Assembly (NCBI GenBank): GCA_036925085.1
Contig: JAUPFP010000010.1
Coordinates: forward strand, 5,713,996 to 5,777,995
Reading direction: 5' to 3'
DNA length: 64,000 bases
Source of the DNA: Brachycybe producta
Taxonomy: Eukaryota; Arthropoda; Diplopoda; Playtdesmida; Andrognathidae
The position numbers and the translations under genes were made by a program. Below are positions 1-10,867 of this stretch, in pieces; position 1 is the first letter of the stretch; each line of letters starts with the position of its first letter. The notes beneath the pieces are model-generated. The model did no database searches and was not told the origin of the DNA. It was given only the letters and a program-made list of their open reading frames with translations.

Positions 1-186
1 GATCACGTAATACAGGCAAAGGACAAGAACTAACTACAAAGAGGAGCACGGTCCTTTTATACCTTGGACCTGTGTACACCTGCGAGAAGGAGGGAGGGAG
101 AGGAGGAAGGAGGAAGAGGGATGAGCAAGAGTTGTTTATCCCCCGGGCTATGGTTTTGGCGGGATCATGATTTACAGGGTGTTACA
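1..186 (-). repeat. Truncated LTR of the E4 family (LTR-A)
   Basis: On the minus strand this begins TGTAACACCCTGTAAA at 186 and runs off the left edge. It matches the start of the E4 3' LTR (56916 downward): a C/T-rich U3, then a TATA box (GTATAAAAGGACC). The bases upstream of 186 on the minus strand are not a polypurine tract, so this is more likely a solo LTR or an element edge than a 3' LTR next to an internal region. Confidence 0.8.
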
Positions 187-780
187 TCTTATAGATGTTT
201 TCGTTTTTAAGTAATAGGATTACTTTCAGGTCTGAGTGTGCCCAAGAGACTTGGACACACCTGGAGCCTTTGTTATTACGATCAGATGTTTTCATTGTAT
301 TTTTAGTATAAATACAGGAGCATGTAGATTGAGAGACAGACCAATTTTATGCTTGAAACATAGAAGCACTGTACGCCAGATCTCTCTCTCAATCTACAGT
401 GACTCGCTGTTCATTGTGAATAAAGATAGATATTATTTCAACTTATATGTGTGGACTCAGTTAGTCTATGGGAGTGGAACTTAGTTTACAGCCGCCACTC
501 AGTGAATGATTCGACCAGCCCGGAAGGAAGCCTCCAGCAGCCACGTGAAAGAAGACATATCTACGCTATTTTCTACCTCTGGACTCCTGAGGTACCGACC
601 CTTGTGTCCCTGGTGGTTAAGTATCGAACACAGGAGCCAATCGACCGAAATACTTAATCATCAATATCCAATCGACACTTCTAAATGGCTAGCAAAGATC
701 TCTCTGCTAACCATACGGAAACGGGGATGTTACAAAATGCTCAAATTGTTGTGAAATTTTTTTTCTGTAGTTTTTTTTTG
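187..780 (+). other. Possible degenerate LTR-like segment, no gene
   Basis: A TATA-like motif (GTATAAATAC) lies near 306 and AATAAA near 419, about 110 bases apart, the usual promoter-to-poly(A) spacing in short LTRs. No flanking repeat or second copy is visible here. The short ORFs in this stretch look random. Confidence 0.25.
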
Positions 781-2204
781 AACGAATGACTAAAAAAAAC
801 TTGCCTATAAAAAAATTTGAGTCTTAATTTTTTGGACCACCCTAAAATGGCGGTTGTTTGATAACTCATAAAAGTCACTTCATTTTAAAGTATTATTTTT
901 AATTTTAAAAATTATTTTGGCAATTCCAATTCCAATTTCAATCTTGACGATATTTTGACAAGAAATTTCTGGAGGTAATGGTCTCTACAAAAAGGTAACC
1001 AATGTAAATCTTTCCGTCCTGGGATACACTACTAGTAATAAATATAACGTTCAGCACTCGTTTGGATTACAAGCAACAGGATGCCTTGAATAATGTGTGC
1101 ACTTGCTTTTTGACTGAAAGATGACAGAAAACTTAATAAAACATGAAACAGAACAGAAGGGGAATAAAAAAAGTTGTACAACATAATTTAACCAAAGGTG
1201 TTTAAAAATGGAAACTCAAAAATACGACAACTGTTATGAAAATGGCATATTCTCAGAATCAGATGACCTACTGTTAGATGAAAGAATTGGTAAAAGGAGA
1301 AATGGTACAAGTAAACACAAAGTGCCCATGCAAGTGGAATCCTATCTAAACACATACTCAGACGTATTCTAGTGAATAATGCATGTAATAGGATTTATTT
1401 TCATGCTATGCCTTTTATGCCACTCCCCCAAAATTCTTCATAAGCCAAAGATTTGAAACAGTAGTTTATTTATAGTAACGCGTTCACCAAAGTGAGTTTG
1501 GCAAACATACTAAACTTGCTACCAAGAAATAGAAGAATTAAAACATAACCATAGTGATAATTTGATAAACCTCCGCCAATTTAACAATGAAAACCTTCAA
1601 CCAAAATAGTTCTAAACATGATTGTTTGAATATGAATATTATGGATTATGTTCAATTATTCTGAGACCGATTTTATGTAGCCAAATTACGCGTTTCAATT
1701 TGTTACTGAAATACATCCCTCTGCATTGTCATATGAGATTAATAATTATTTACCTTTTTAAAATTTTAACATTGTCAAATACATTATAAAGCAAACCTAA
1801 GCAGAATACTCAATTAAATGACCATTAAAAGGCTACATCACAAAATAACTTCGAAAAATCGCAGCAAAGAGCGCTAGCATCGTTTTACTATTGAGACCAT
1901 AGACCCAATGTTAAAGGAAAAATGTTAATTTTTAAAATACACATAGTCGCGGCAATGTTTATTTTTTATATTTAAATTTGTCCAATATTAAGTTTTCAAA
2001 GTGCAATGTGTACCTTAAATACATGCCGATCGAGTGATAGAATGACAAAAAACTGGTAAGCGCGGTTATATTTTTAAAAACTATTTAAAAATCGCGAATT
2101 TCTAACTCTTATGTCAAACGCTCGTAAACAAAAAAAACATCCATTACGCAAAAATGATTTTAAAAAACCAAATTAAACCACAGTGAAGCCAAAGCATTGG
2201 CGCC
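781..2204. other. AT-rich DNA without recognisable genes
   Basis: Long A and T runs with no ORF of note. Two nearly identical stretches of about 40 bases (TTAGTTTTCATATGAATCAA and onward) lie just beyond it, near 2449 and 2522, a small local duplication. Nothing else is supported. Confidence 0.5.
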
Positions 2205-2262
2205 CCCTACCACATGGCTTTTAAGCTGATTGCAGGTGTACTTAGTTGAACCAAATTGAGTT
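2205..2262 (+). repeat. 3' tail of a CR1-like LINE
   Basis: The stretch around CCACATGGCTTTTAAGCTGA and TTGCAGGTGTA, followed by TTGAA-like repeats, matches the 3' end of the CR1-like LINE at 29465-29520. It is probably a severely 5'-truncated copy. Confidence 0.6.
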
Positions 2263-2329
2263 GGACAATGGTCACAAATTCTACATGTAGATAGTCGATG
2301 CATAATTCACTGAAATTATTTTATGTTGG

Positions 2330-2430
2330 CACCAAAGAGGTTAGAATAAGGGGAGACAAGATCACGTTACTTTAGTGAAGCCAAAAATGTGGGTGGGAGG
2401 AAAATATTCGCCATCTTTTTCAAACCCTAC
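2330..2430 (+). repeat. Left arm of an inverted repeat flanking E1
   Basis: This arm (AAGGGGAGACA, then AGTGAAGCCAA, then GCCATCTTTTT) is found as an imperfect reverse complement at 14640-14740. If E1 is removed the arms lie roughly 1.5 kb apart, so E1 appears to have inserted inside an older element with long terminal inverted repeats. I saw no target duplication outside the arms. Confidence 0.5.
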
Positions 2431-2989
2431 ACTACGTCTGTGCGCTATTAGTTTTCATATGAATCAAATACGATTTTGCGTTTGAGATAAGTTAGAGATA
2501 ATAGTTTGCTATTAAATAATTTAGTTTTCATATGAATCAAATACGATTTTGTGTTTGAGATCGTTAGAGATAATAAATGTTTGTTTAAAAAGGTTCTGGA
2601 ATCCCATTTCAGAGGAAGGTATTATATACGTAATTATGTTTTATGAATAGCTGATTTTCAAACTCTTGATTAATTATTGTCTTGCAGAAAAAAAAACTAG
2701 AAAGTGTTTCAGAAACTAGACGGGGTAGCTCAATCATTTTAGAGTGTGTTTTCATGTTGGTACATTTAAAAATAAGCGTTTTTATGGGGTCAGTATAAAA
2801 CACGGAAGTCAGTAGCTTTGGAATTTCGTAGGAGATATATAAGACAATTCCATAGGTGATTAGGTTTAAATCGCGATTTAAATTAAGATTTTTTTATTAA
2901 AAATTAGGTTTTTAATTTTTTTAGTTTAAGAAAATGGGACTTCATTACGCTCACTCGCTTCAATTATTATCTATTATTTGTTAGTGTAT

Positions 2990-3549
2990 TGTGACACGCT
3001 GTATATTGCCTTCCTGTCCCGCCCCAGCCTGGGGGTCTCTGGGGACGTAAGGGGCGGATTTCCGTCCCTTCCTTCCCTCTTGGAGACCCCAAAGCTACAA
3101 GATACATTCTGGTTCTGGTATCGGCGGATGGATTACCCATCGAAGCATGGTCCCCAGGGCATGGGTACCCCTGAAAAGGTGTACACAGGCTCTGGGTATA
3201 TAAGACCATGTTTCGATAGATTCGAGGTCCATTCTTTGATATCGAAACATGAAATAACTTCATTAATGGAACAGTGGCGAAAGCACGCCACACCTTGTAA
3301 CTTCTCTGTTTATTATGTATTTTATGGTTGGCCGTAATAAACAAGTATTGACGAACCTGCATCTGTCTCGCCTGTCTTTAAACATTCTTTTCAGCTACAG
3401 CTACGATCTACGAGATATCTGAGAGAACGACCCTGGCACCGTTGGACTCAGGTGGTATATCACAAACATTCTCCTTACTAAAGCGGTACCCGCTCTAGTA
3501 AAGAGAATTTACAACCTGAGCCCCATAACAAGAGCTCCAAATTGTTACA
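2990..3549 (+). repeat. E1 5' LTR
   Basis: It starts TGTGACACGCTGTATAT and ends TTGTTACA (TG...CA). A TATA box (TATATAAG, 3197-3204) and AATAAA (3337-3342) mark U3/R. The same sequence forms the 3' LTR. This copy keeps CTGTATAT only once, so it serves as the empty-site reference for the hAT-like insertion in the other LTR. Confidence 0.93.
3197..3204 (+). promoter_or_regulatory. TATA box of the E1 5' LTR
   Basis: TATATAAG preceded by GGG, about 135 bases before AATAAA. The matching motif is present in the 3' LTR near 13438-13445. Transcription would start roughly 25-30 bases downstream. Confidence 0.7.
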
Positions 3550-3551
3550 TT

Positions 3552-3563
3552 TGGTGGAGGTGC
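3552..3563 (+). other. E1 primer-binding site
   Basis: TGGTGGAGGTGC begins two bases after the LTR end. The same sequence sits two bases after the LTR in E2 (38116-38127), and a one-base variant does in E3 (54856-54867, minus strand). It starts with TGG, complementary to a tRNA CCA end. I could not assign the tRNA. Confidence 0.75.
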
Positions 3564-3937
3564 GGGGTACCTCTTAAGATATTTCTTCGCCGCTGTGAAG
3601 AGAAGAAACGTCCGTCCGTCCAAAAGTAAACACGCCAATTGCCACATGTTTTCTTCGTCCGTCCTTTTTGTTTTTTGTTACTTGTGGGAACCACGTGTAC
3701 GAATTGTTGGGGCCATCCTACTAACCTAGGGCTCACAAGGGTACAACAATTCCGTCCACGTGCTTCTTTGTCCTTCGTTCAAGAGACTCGTAATTATCAG
3801 ACTGTTCGTCAGCCTCCTTTGGCAGAGGGAAAACTCCGGGACTGCAGCCTGTGAACTACGAATCTCCGTCTTTTGTGTTTTTTTTTTGTGTGTACCTGTT
3901 TGTGTTCCACCATCTCCTGGATCTTTGCCTTTCGTTA

Positions 3938-4560
3938 CCACGTGGCCCACCTCGTTGAGACACCACCATCAACGGAAGAGAGACAACCAAGAACTTTATA
4001 GCCATCATCATCATTTTTTGTGCATTGTTAATTGTTAATAAAGTCGGTTACCGACCCATTCCTTTGTTCTTCTTCCATCTCAGATACTAAAGAGGAGTCT
4101 TTGTTCCTCTGTTTCGATTTCATCACTTCATCATCATCATTTCTGTTTTTCTTCTCATCAATCTACACTGCTGAAGACTGAATCTCTCTCCATTGAGCTG
4201 TTAGCCACGTGGAGTGTATTTAATTCACCACTCCAACAGCTCCGATTGCTCCGAGCAAAGAGAAAAGTCGGTAAAAACTTTATTTTAAGTACATTTTTCG
4301 TTCTTTCTTCCTGAAACTTCTTATCCACGTGGTCAAATACCATTCACCACGTGGTTTTTGAGGTTATTCACCTTTTTCTGTACTTCATTTTTTTTAAAGT
4401 CGGTTTCCAAATAATTTTCTCTTCACTCCGATCACTCCGTGTGCTCCAAAAGAGAAAATAACCGGTCACCACCTTTATTCATCCTACAAGCCTCTTCTAC
4501 CCATGTGGTCTTCTCTTCCATCACCCCACGTGGTGTTTGAAGAGGTTATTAACCCTAGAG
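3938..4560 (+). repeat. E1 leader with repeated CCACGTGG palindromes
   Basis: CCACGTGG or CCCACGTGG occurs near 3938, 4204, 4325, 4348 and 4534, with a variant CCCATGTGG near 4500. They sit in diverged blocks that also repeat AAGTCGGT and CTCCGATYRCTCCG. CACGTG is an E-box core. A leader palindrome with the same core also occurs in E4 (63588-63610). Confidence 0.65.
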
Positions 4561-4695
4561 ACTAGATCGGTATCCGATCACCAACACTAATAAAGACATT
4601 TTCTTCAATCCTACACTGGAATCAGATCTGGACACGACCTCTATCGCACAATCAGTACGATATCATCCCAGATCTGTTCACCATCGGTTAGGACT

Positions 4696-5990
4696 ATGAA
4701 AAACACACACACTACCTGGACCATCATCAATAATGGCCAAGCATCCAACCTACAGCTAACACTCGACGGAGAGGGTTCTAACGACCCTCCCCTCAGCCAA
4801 GATCCTATTCAACCCTCGCAACCTTCTCAAGCTTCTCGATTTTCGCAAACCTCAACGCAGACGCTGTTACCTGGACAAGGCCATCGCATCCTCTCTGGAA
4901 ACGATACATCAGACTTATCCAACGGCAGCCAGGGTTATCATCGCCCAAAGCGGAGGAAGCCAAAAACACCAAAGCCACCCCAACAAAACCTCTCGCAGCC
5001 TGAAAACATGGACCTCTCCGAGATCATCAGCCTTTTGTCTGCCCTGGGAACCCAGCTGACTACTCAGCTGTCTACCAGTCGCTCCAAGCCAGGGTCATCA
5101 CGGAGTAGACACCCATCTACACCTCGAGAGCCTGAATCAACGATACTCGAACCTGGAGCCACCGATAGACCACCGACCAAGCACAAATTCCTACGAACCA
5201 CTGCCCACAAAGAGGACCTATCCAATGACTCCGGGGCCTCCGAGGACGTCAACAGCTCACCAACCCTACCCTGAGGCTCGACCCCGGGAAGCGGATCGAC
5301 CACGTCCCCGACCAATTGAGGTTAGTTACTACGACTACACCTCGAGTGAGTCGGACAACGGCGGTGACCACCCAAGTCCGCCTCCAGACAACTATGACCA
5401 AAGCTCCATCTATGCTATGGAATTTCCTCCTCGAGAATGCTGCCACAGGGACCAAGGGCCAAACCCCAACACTATAGGGCGAGGCCAGGTCCTGGATGGT
5501 GTCTATAGGGCACCACCCAGAGTACTTACTGTGGAGGCAATCAACAAGAAATATGGAAGCCGCCATCCCACCGACTATCAAAAAGTTCGACGAATTAAGC
5601 TCCTTCCGTGCCTTCTTGGAAGAGTTCGAAGAGGTTGTCAACCTGCATCGATGGGATGCCCACCACAAGGAGGATTTCGTAACCACCTGCTTCACCGGAT
5701 CAGCTCGCTCGTGGCTCAGCAAACTTCGCTATCGCCACCCTGACTTGACCTTGTCTGAGCTCAGGAAGAGGATGACTTCTGCCTTCGGTAAACCGAACGA
5801 ACGAACTCTACTGGAAAAACGTTACTGGGAACTACGCCAAAAGGAAGAAGAGAGCACTCAAGCCTCCATTTGGAGATTCATCGAACTAGGGGACAAAATG
5901 TACCCTGATCTGTCCAACAAGCTCCGAATCAACCAGCTCCGACGCTCACGTCTTAGGCCCAAGAGCAAAGAAAAGACCCCGAACTAACCA
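4696..5990 (+). pseudogene. gag: E1 gag remnant
   Basis: Gag would form the particle shell and bind the RNA. A 192-residue Ser/Thr/Pro-rich frame (4696-5274) overlaps a second acidic, Pro/Tyr-rich frame (5225 on), and the capsid-like part lies in a third frame from about 5553 to 5960. The capsid part has the gypsy gag pattern: an aromatic/acidic start (FRAFLEEFEEVV), then FVTTCFTGSARSWL, then a late WRFIELGDKM. At least two frameshifts are needed to join these pieces. The sequence stops in the C-terminal capsid half and no CCHC zinc knuckle follows, because the deletion joins gag to integrase. The same fold-type region is readable in E3 (about residues 250-400 of its gag). Confidence 0.75.
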
Positions 5991-6021
5991 AGATCATCGA
6001 TGAGCTCCAACAGACGCCAGT

Positions 6022-7165
6022 CTGAAATCCACAAGATTTATGTTATTGTGGAGGATGTGTTGAGTGCTGTGGTGTACCACAGCAGCATCATGCCCAAACT
6101 CGTCACAGTCGTACCGCAACAGCTGGTACCAGAGGTGCTTCATCTCCTGCACGATAGTCCGGAAGCCGGACACTGAACAAGCCAAAACTCTGGACAAAGT
6201 CTGTCAGAGATTCTTTTGGAGTACCTGGAGAAAGGATACAATCGATTTTGTACGCACCTGTGAGGTTTGCCAAAAATACAAAGCACCTCAATCCAAACTG
6301 CCTGGTTTCTTGCACGAAATGCAAATCGGAAACCCGGGTGAATGCTGGGGGATTGATTATATCGGTCCCCTGCCTAAGTCGCTGGGTGGTGTGAAACACA
6401 TCATCCTAGCAGTTGACTATGCCACCCGATTCTGTTTTGCCAAAGGTGTTCACAGCCAGACAGCCAAGGTGACAAGAAACGTTGTTAAAGATACATTGGT
6501 TCACCTTATTGGAACTCCCAGGCGCATTATTACCGATCGAAGAACACCCTTCACCGCCAAGGAAACACAGGAATTCTTCGATGAATTGAGCATCCAACAT
6601 TCTACGACGACAAGGGGATGGCCAAGCAGAAAGAACAAATAAAACCATCATGCAAACAGTTAAGCGACTCTTGACACCTGAGAAAGGCCAGAAGAACTGG
6701 TATTTCAAGTTGCAAGCAGCCGTGTTTGCATACAATAATTCTCTACATGGATCGACCAAGTACACTCCTCACAAACTAATGTTCGGAAGAGAGGCACACT
6801 TGCTAGTTGACAACCGAGCCCGTCTGCTACCAAAAGGCATGGACCCTAACCAAGACAATCCATCTGCGGTAACCACTGATGAATTGGAAACCGCCAAATC
6901 AAACCTTCATGAGGCGCATCTCAGGCAAAAGAAATATTACGATGCCAGAAAAAAAACGCCCTATGAATATCAAATTGGGAAACAAGTATTGGTTAGAGAC
7001 CACAGGATTGTACCCGACGAGACCAAGAAGCTTCGGTACACTTACAGAGACGGCTATACCGTCTCTAAAATCGTCAGTGACACGGTTCTGGAGCTAGAAC
7101 ACGAGGACACCCTGGGAAAGATTATTCGAGACACGGTAAACATGTCGAGGACGAGTATCTTATGA
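6022..7165 (+). pseudogene. E1 integrase remnant (C-terminal pol)
   Basis: Integrase joins the cDNA to the host chromosome. Three frames cover an integrase closely related to that of E4. 6022-6174 encodes the region before the HHCC finger (LVPEVLHLLHDSPEAGH), 6178-6640 the finger cysteines (CEVCQK) and the first two catalytic aspartates (in WGIDYIGPLP and IITDRRTPF), and 6650-7165 the third part with the C-terminal domain (YRDGYTVSKIVSDTVLELE). The segment with the catalytic glutamate (AERTNKT in E4) is shifted out of frame and a few codons before it are missing. It cannot make an active enzyme. RT, RNase H and protease are missing upstream. Confidence 0.9.
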
Positions 7166-8191
7166 AAGGAGGGGGAGAAATAGAAGTGGACATCAGCCCA
7201 CCTCTACAACCTACCGAACCCCTACAACCTACCATACCCAAAACGAATCCTCCGAATCAGCATCCACAGACAAACCACCCACCGAAACTTCAACTCCTAC
7301 AGAAGATCCAAAACCACAAAACAAAAAGAAAAGATTAAAACTGAAAACGCAAAGTCCATCGTTGAAATCTACCGCTAAAACGAAAGCGGAAGTAAAAAAC
7401 GAAAACAACGATGGGATTCCAAAGGAAATCGGAAAAAGACTCACCATTAAGACCATCCACTTAATTGAAGACAAAAAACCACGTGTCCAGCACATGGAAT
7501 CATCAAGATCAACGTCCTCAATCATGAACATAAACAAAATAGAAGCGGTAACCGCTACCCATGCCTTCAAACATAAAAACCACATGGCCACGAAAGAAAA
7601 CTATCTAATGCAACGTAATCCCCCTCCCATGATGTCACATCAAAAAGAAAAAGTGAACTCAGTGACCTACTTATGGTTTCAAGTTCAGATTTTCGGTGGG
7701 AAAGTCAAACATCTAACTCTTCACACCCTAATGCAAGAAATAGTTACGTCATCAGCGATGGGAATTGAATCAAAAGATAGGGGCTATAAAAAACATTAAA
7801 ATCAACCCCCTTGTCAATCAAAACAAAAAAATTAATAGGGCCAATCAAAATGACTCCTACGTCACAGAGAGGCCCAATCAACAACCAAAGTTCATAGTGC
7901 CCCAATCAACAACCAAAGTTCATAGTGCCCCAATCAAGAGGGCTAACCCATCCGGTTCCTTCTCAATTTTTTTACAAAAACTCCATTTTTTCACAAATTG
8001 AATCGGTAACCGATTCCTCATTTGGCTGGAAAATTTCGACATCACTACAACAAAAAATTGAGTTTCTGTCGAGCCCAAGAAAAAGTTAACTCTTCACTAA
8101 AGCGGATTCTCCGAAACAAATCATCGTCATCACCGATCGGGACCAAGAAAATCCGGAAACGCCAAGATCACCGATCAAGGATCCAAGAATC
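7166..8191 (+). other. E1 region between integrase and ORF3
   Basis: A Lys/Asn/Thr-rich open frame (7362-7799, 145 codons) has no recognisable domain and no partner in the other elements, so I do not call it a gene. A roughly 31-bp tandem duplication lies at 7873-7935. A TATA-like motif (TATAAAAAA, 7785) and CRE-like motifs (TTACGTCA near 7743, CTACGTCA near 7858) occur upstream of the possible intron and ORF3. They could form an internal promoter, but this is inference. Confidence 0.4.
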
Positions 8192-8255
8192 GTAAGTCTT
8201 GAAAGAGGTGGTGTTTATCCCCCCTCTAACAAAACTTTTTCTACTCCACTTTCAG
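8192..8255 (+). promoter_or_regulatory. Possible short intron before E1 ORF3
   Basis: A consensus donor (GTAAGT at 8192) is followed 64 bases later by a pyrimidine-rich tract and acceptor (CTACTCCACTTTCAG ending 8255). The first ATG of the ORF3 region follows at 8264. This fits a spliced message for ORF3 but is not proof of splicing. Confidence 0.4.
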
Positions 8256-8263
8256 TAACTACT

Positions 8264-10300
8264 ATGCCACAACATACTAGAGGCACGTGGAGGGGACGCC
8301 ATCACCATGGCCCCTCCAGTGACAAAGAAGGGGGTGACGGTCATACTACCCCCTCCACTCCTCAAGAACCCATGGAAGTGGGTGGTGACCAGGCGGGGCC
8401 GCTCCACCACCCACGAAGACCACAAAAACCGTTTTTACGACTGTGCAGGCTCATGCGGGAACCGCTAGTGAGCCTGCCTGTAGACCACCGTTACCTGGAA
8501 CCGATCCCAATGAGCGTCGATGCCATTCCATGCCAGAGAACTTTCACCAGCGTGGAGAGAAGCGTCTTAAGCCATCACTTTGTCGCAAAGCCAACGTGGG
8601 CCGGGAGGGGAAGCCAGAAGAGCCGACTCTCATGGTCCCCCTCACTGCCGCCACTTCGAAGCATTGGGCTGAAGACTGCGAGGGCCAGATCGATGTATCT
8701 ACAATGCCCCTAGGTCCTCCCAAGGACTTCTGGAAGAGTCTGGCCCCTGGCCAGATGATTCCAGGAGGAGCTGGACCCTAGGGGAAGAAGTCCTCGGATC
8801 CGCACCACTTAGTACTGCCGAAAAGGAGCAGCAACGGTTGGAGGAGGAACAAATCCACCGCCTCCAAGACAAGGACCGCGACTAGGGTAAGACAGACCTC
8901 CGCTACTTGCAGCTGGTGTATCTCCGACTGGCGAAGCTGGGACTGCCTTATACGGCCCCACCCCCCACAAGAGGAGATCACAAAAATCAAAACTCTCCTC
9001 GCTAACGAAAAGCAGCCAGCTGCGATAGCCGCGTCTGATCGCCCTCTGCCTCTGACACCGCCTCCTTCGACATCACCACCAACCACCGATCCAACCTCAT
9101 CAAGAAGTGAGCCGCATCCTAAAGAACAACCCCCTAGGGACTATTGCCAATCAACAAGGGGCCATTCTCCGAGGCAATGCCGCTCTCCCCAACAACACTT
9201 CAATTACCACCATCAGGGCCACCGGGAGTTCCGCCGTCGAACCAAGGACCTCCGCCGACAACTGGAGGACAAGCCCCGCCATCATCCACAAGGCTCCGTC
9301 CGACCATCTGCCCGACCCCTGATAGAGATCCTCGTACCAAGACCGACGCCATCGCCTTCACCTGCGAAGATCTCTACGACTACGCCATCTCCTGCCTCCA
9401 CCGAGAGGAAATACTTCCTCTCAACAGAGGAAGACGACAGACCTCGTTCTAGACTTCGCCAGGCGAGGGTGGGATCCTCGTGAGACGTTGGGAATCCCTC
9501 CCCTCGAGGACAGACCTCCCCTTTCAAAAAAGAGCCAGAAAAAGAAGCCCCGTCAGCATGCACGAAACATGGCCCGGGCAACACTTTTCCGGGCCCGCTA
9601 CGCTGATGCTTCTGGAAGTGCGGGGACCCCGCCTCCTACCCCCAGTGCAGACCTCCCAGTTGCAGATGCGGGGACCACGCCTGCAACCTCTTCCGATGGC
9701 CCACCTGCCACCACGACCACGACTGCACCTGCTCCTCCCGCGGTGACCGCTAGGAGGAAGACACTAATCTGCCGTCCACTCCGCCCAGAGTCTCTACAAG
9801 AGAGACTCCTGAATAACCGATAGGCGCTGTGGCAGAAGACCAAACCTAATCAGACCTTGTATATCGGCCATTATGACCTGGAGGAGGGCTTTCCACACCT
9901 GGAACTCCCAACCAAGGAACGTTACATCATTGGGATGAAGAGGGATACCGCCATCTTCACGGCCATCATGGTACCCGGCACAAACACATCGAGGTGTTCC
10001 AGTTCGCCGGGGGATTTCCTGACCACCGCCCTCCAGGCCGTAATGAGGTCATTTTTCGTCACCATATTCCGGACACCAGCAGATGGCACCTACGGGATCT
10101 CCCGCAGTTATCTCCGTGGGACCAGCCCCAACCATCAGGCCGCCATCATGTGGCATACTGTCCTGGGGACTCTTTGACCGGCCACCATCTCGGGCGACAA
10201 GGGCCGACAAAGAAGTGTACCAGGCCTTCTTCCAGGACCTCCAGGGGACGTCGATGGGTGGGTCGTGGCCCACTGGAACGGACAGTGCCTTTGACTAGCA
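8264..10300 (+). pseudogene. E1 ORF3 remnant, third gene after pol
   Basis: The N-terminal two thirds are Pro/Ser/Thr-rich and broken by stops and frameshifts. The C-terminal part (about 9740-10300) is readable and clearly homologous to E4 ORF3: both show CRPLRxE or YRPLRxE, ERLLNN, ALWQ, YIGHYDLxEGFPxL, a glycine-methionine after RY, a Gly-Tyr/Ala-Tyr segment, a QAAI(M/L)W block and GW(I/V)VAxW near the end. Stops and shifts interrupt it, for example a TAG between LLNN and ALWQ. The position after pol is where env sits in retroviruses, but no signal peptide or membrane segment is visible. Function unknown. Confidence 0.7.
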
Positions 10301-10780
10301 GCGGGACAAAATCCAGCATGTTCTCATCGCTAGACTACTCGCGAGTTTTGTTTTTCTATTTATGTGTACCATTCGCAAGGGACTACTCGCAAACTGTGTT
10401 CTCTTGTGTTTTTTTTTGTGTCACCCCCATTGGGAGTGTTTCACCCCGTTGGGCTTGGGTTTTTTTAAAAATATATATTACAATTTTCCATTGTTCCAGA
10501 AAAGTTTTTTTTTTCTTACATTGTCGTTCACGATTCGTTCCGTCGTTTTTCTCTACCCCGTTGGGTTTTGTTTTATCGTTTTTCTTCTTGATCCCTGCTG
10601 TTTTGGGGATAATCTTTTTATATTGTCTGTTGAGTTTTGTACTTTCATTTGACTTGTTGGAGAGTGGTTGGCACGAACTGTGTCAACCCCTCTTCCAGCA
10701 TGTATGTATTTTCTTAAATAGCGTGCCGAACCATTGGACCACTCCCCATAAATTCAGTCCTGTTTCATACCTCCTGGCTC
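10301..10780 (+). other. E1 3' non-coding region
   Basis: T-rich sequence between ORF3 and the hairpin, with no supported gene. The overlapping long frames here are shadows with runs of Phe and Gly. Confidence 0.5.
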
Positions 10781-10781
10781 T

Positions 10782-10801
10782 GAAGTACGAGGACGTACTT
10801 C
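10782..10801 (+). promoter_or_regulatory. E1 hairpin upstream of the polypurine tract
   Basis: GAAGTACGAGGACGTACTTC is a perfect 8-bp stem with loop AGGA, extendable by a T-A pair to 9 bp. E2 (55840-55859) and E4 (56935-56954, minus strand) have hairpins with the same loop and compensating stem changes. Here it is 49 bases from the LTR, because the tract between them has expanded. Confidence 0.8.
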
Positions 10802-10811
10802 ATGCCAAGTC

Positions 10812-10850
10812 GGGGGGGGGGGGGGGGGTGGGGGGGGGGGGGGGGGGGTA
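10812..10850 (+). other. E1 polypurine tract expanded to a G run
   Basis: G17-T-G19 followed by TA, then the 3' LTR. E4 has GTTGGAGGGTA and E2 GTTGAAGGGTG at this place, so this is an expanded version of the plus-strand primer tract. It could form G-quadruplexes and is a likely spot for length error in assembly. Confidence 0.75.
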
Positions 10851-10867
10851 TGTGACACCCTGTATAT

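Noticed and set aside
681..852. A hAT MITE ending CCACCCTA near 844
   Set aside because: The right end looks hAT-like, but the supposed left end (TAGCAAAG) does not match and the flanks agree at only 7 bases.
3552..3563. Naming the tRNA for the primer-binding site
   Set aside because: No standard tRNA 3' end that I remember is complementary over 12 bases.
7362..7799. A separate gene between integrase and ORF3 of E1
   Set aside because: Low-complexity Lys/Asn/Thr composition and no counterpart in E2, E3 or E4.
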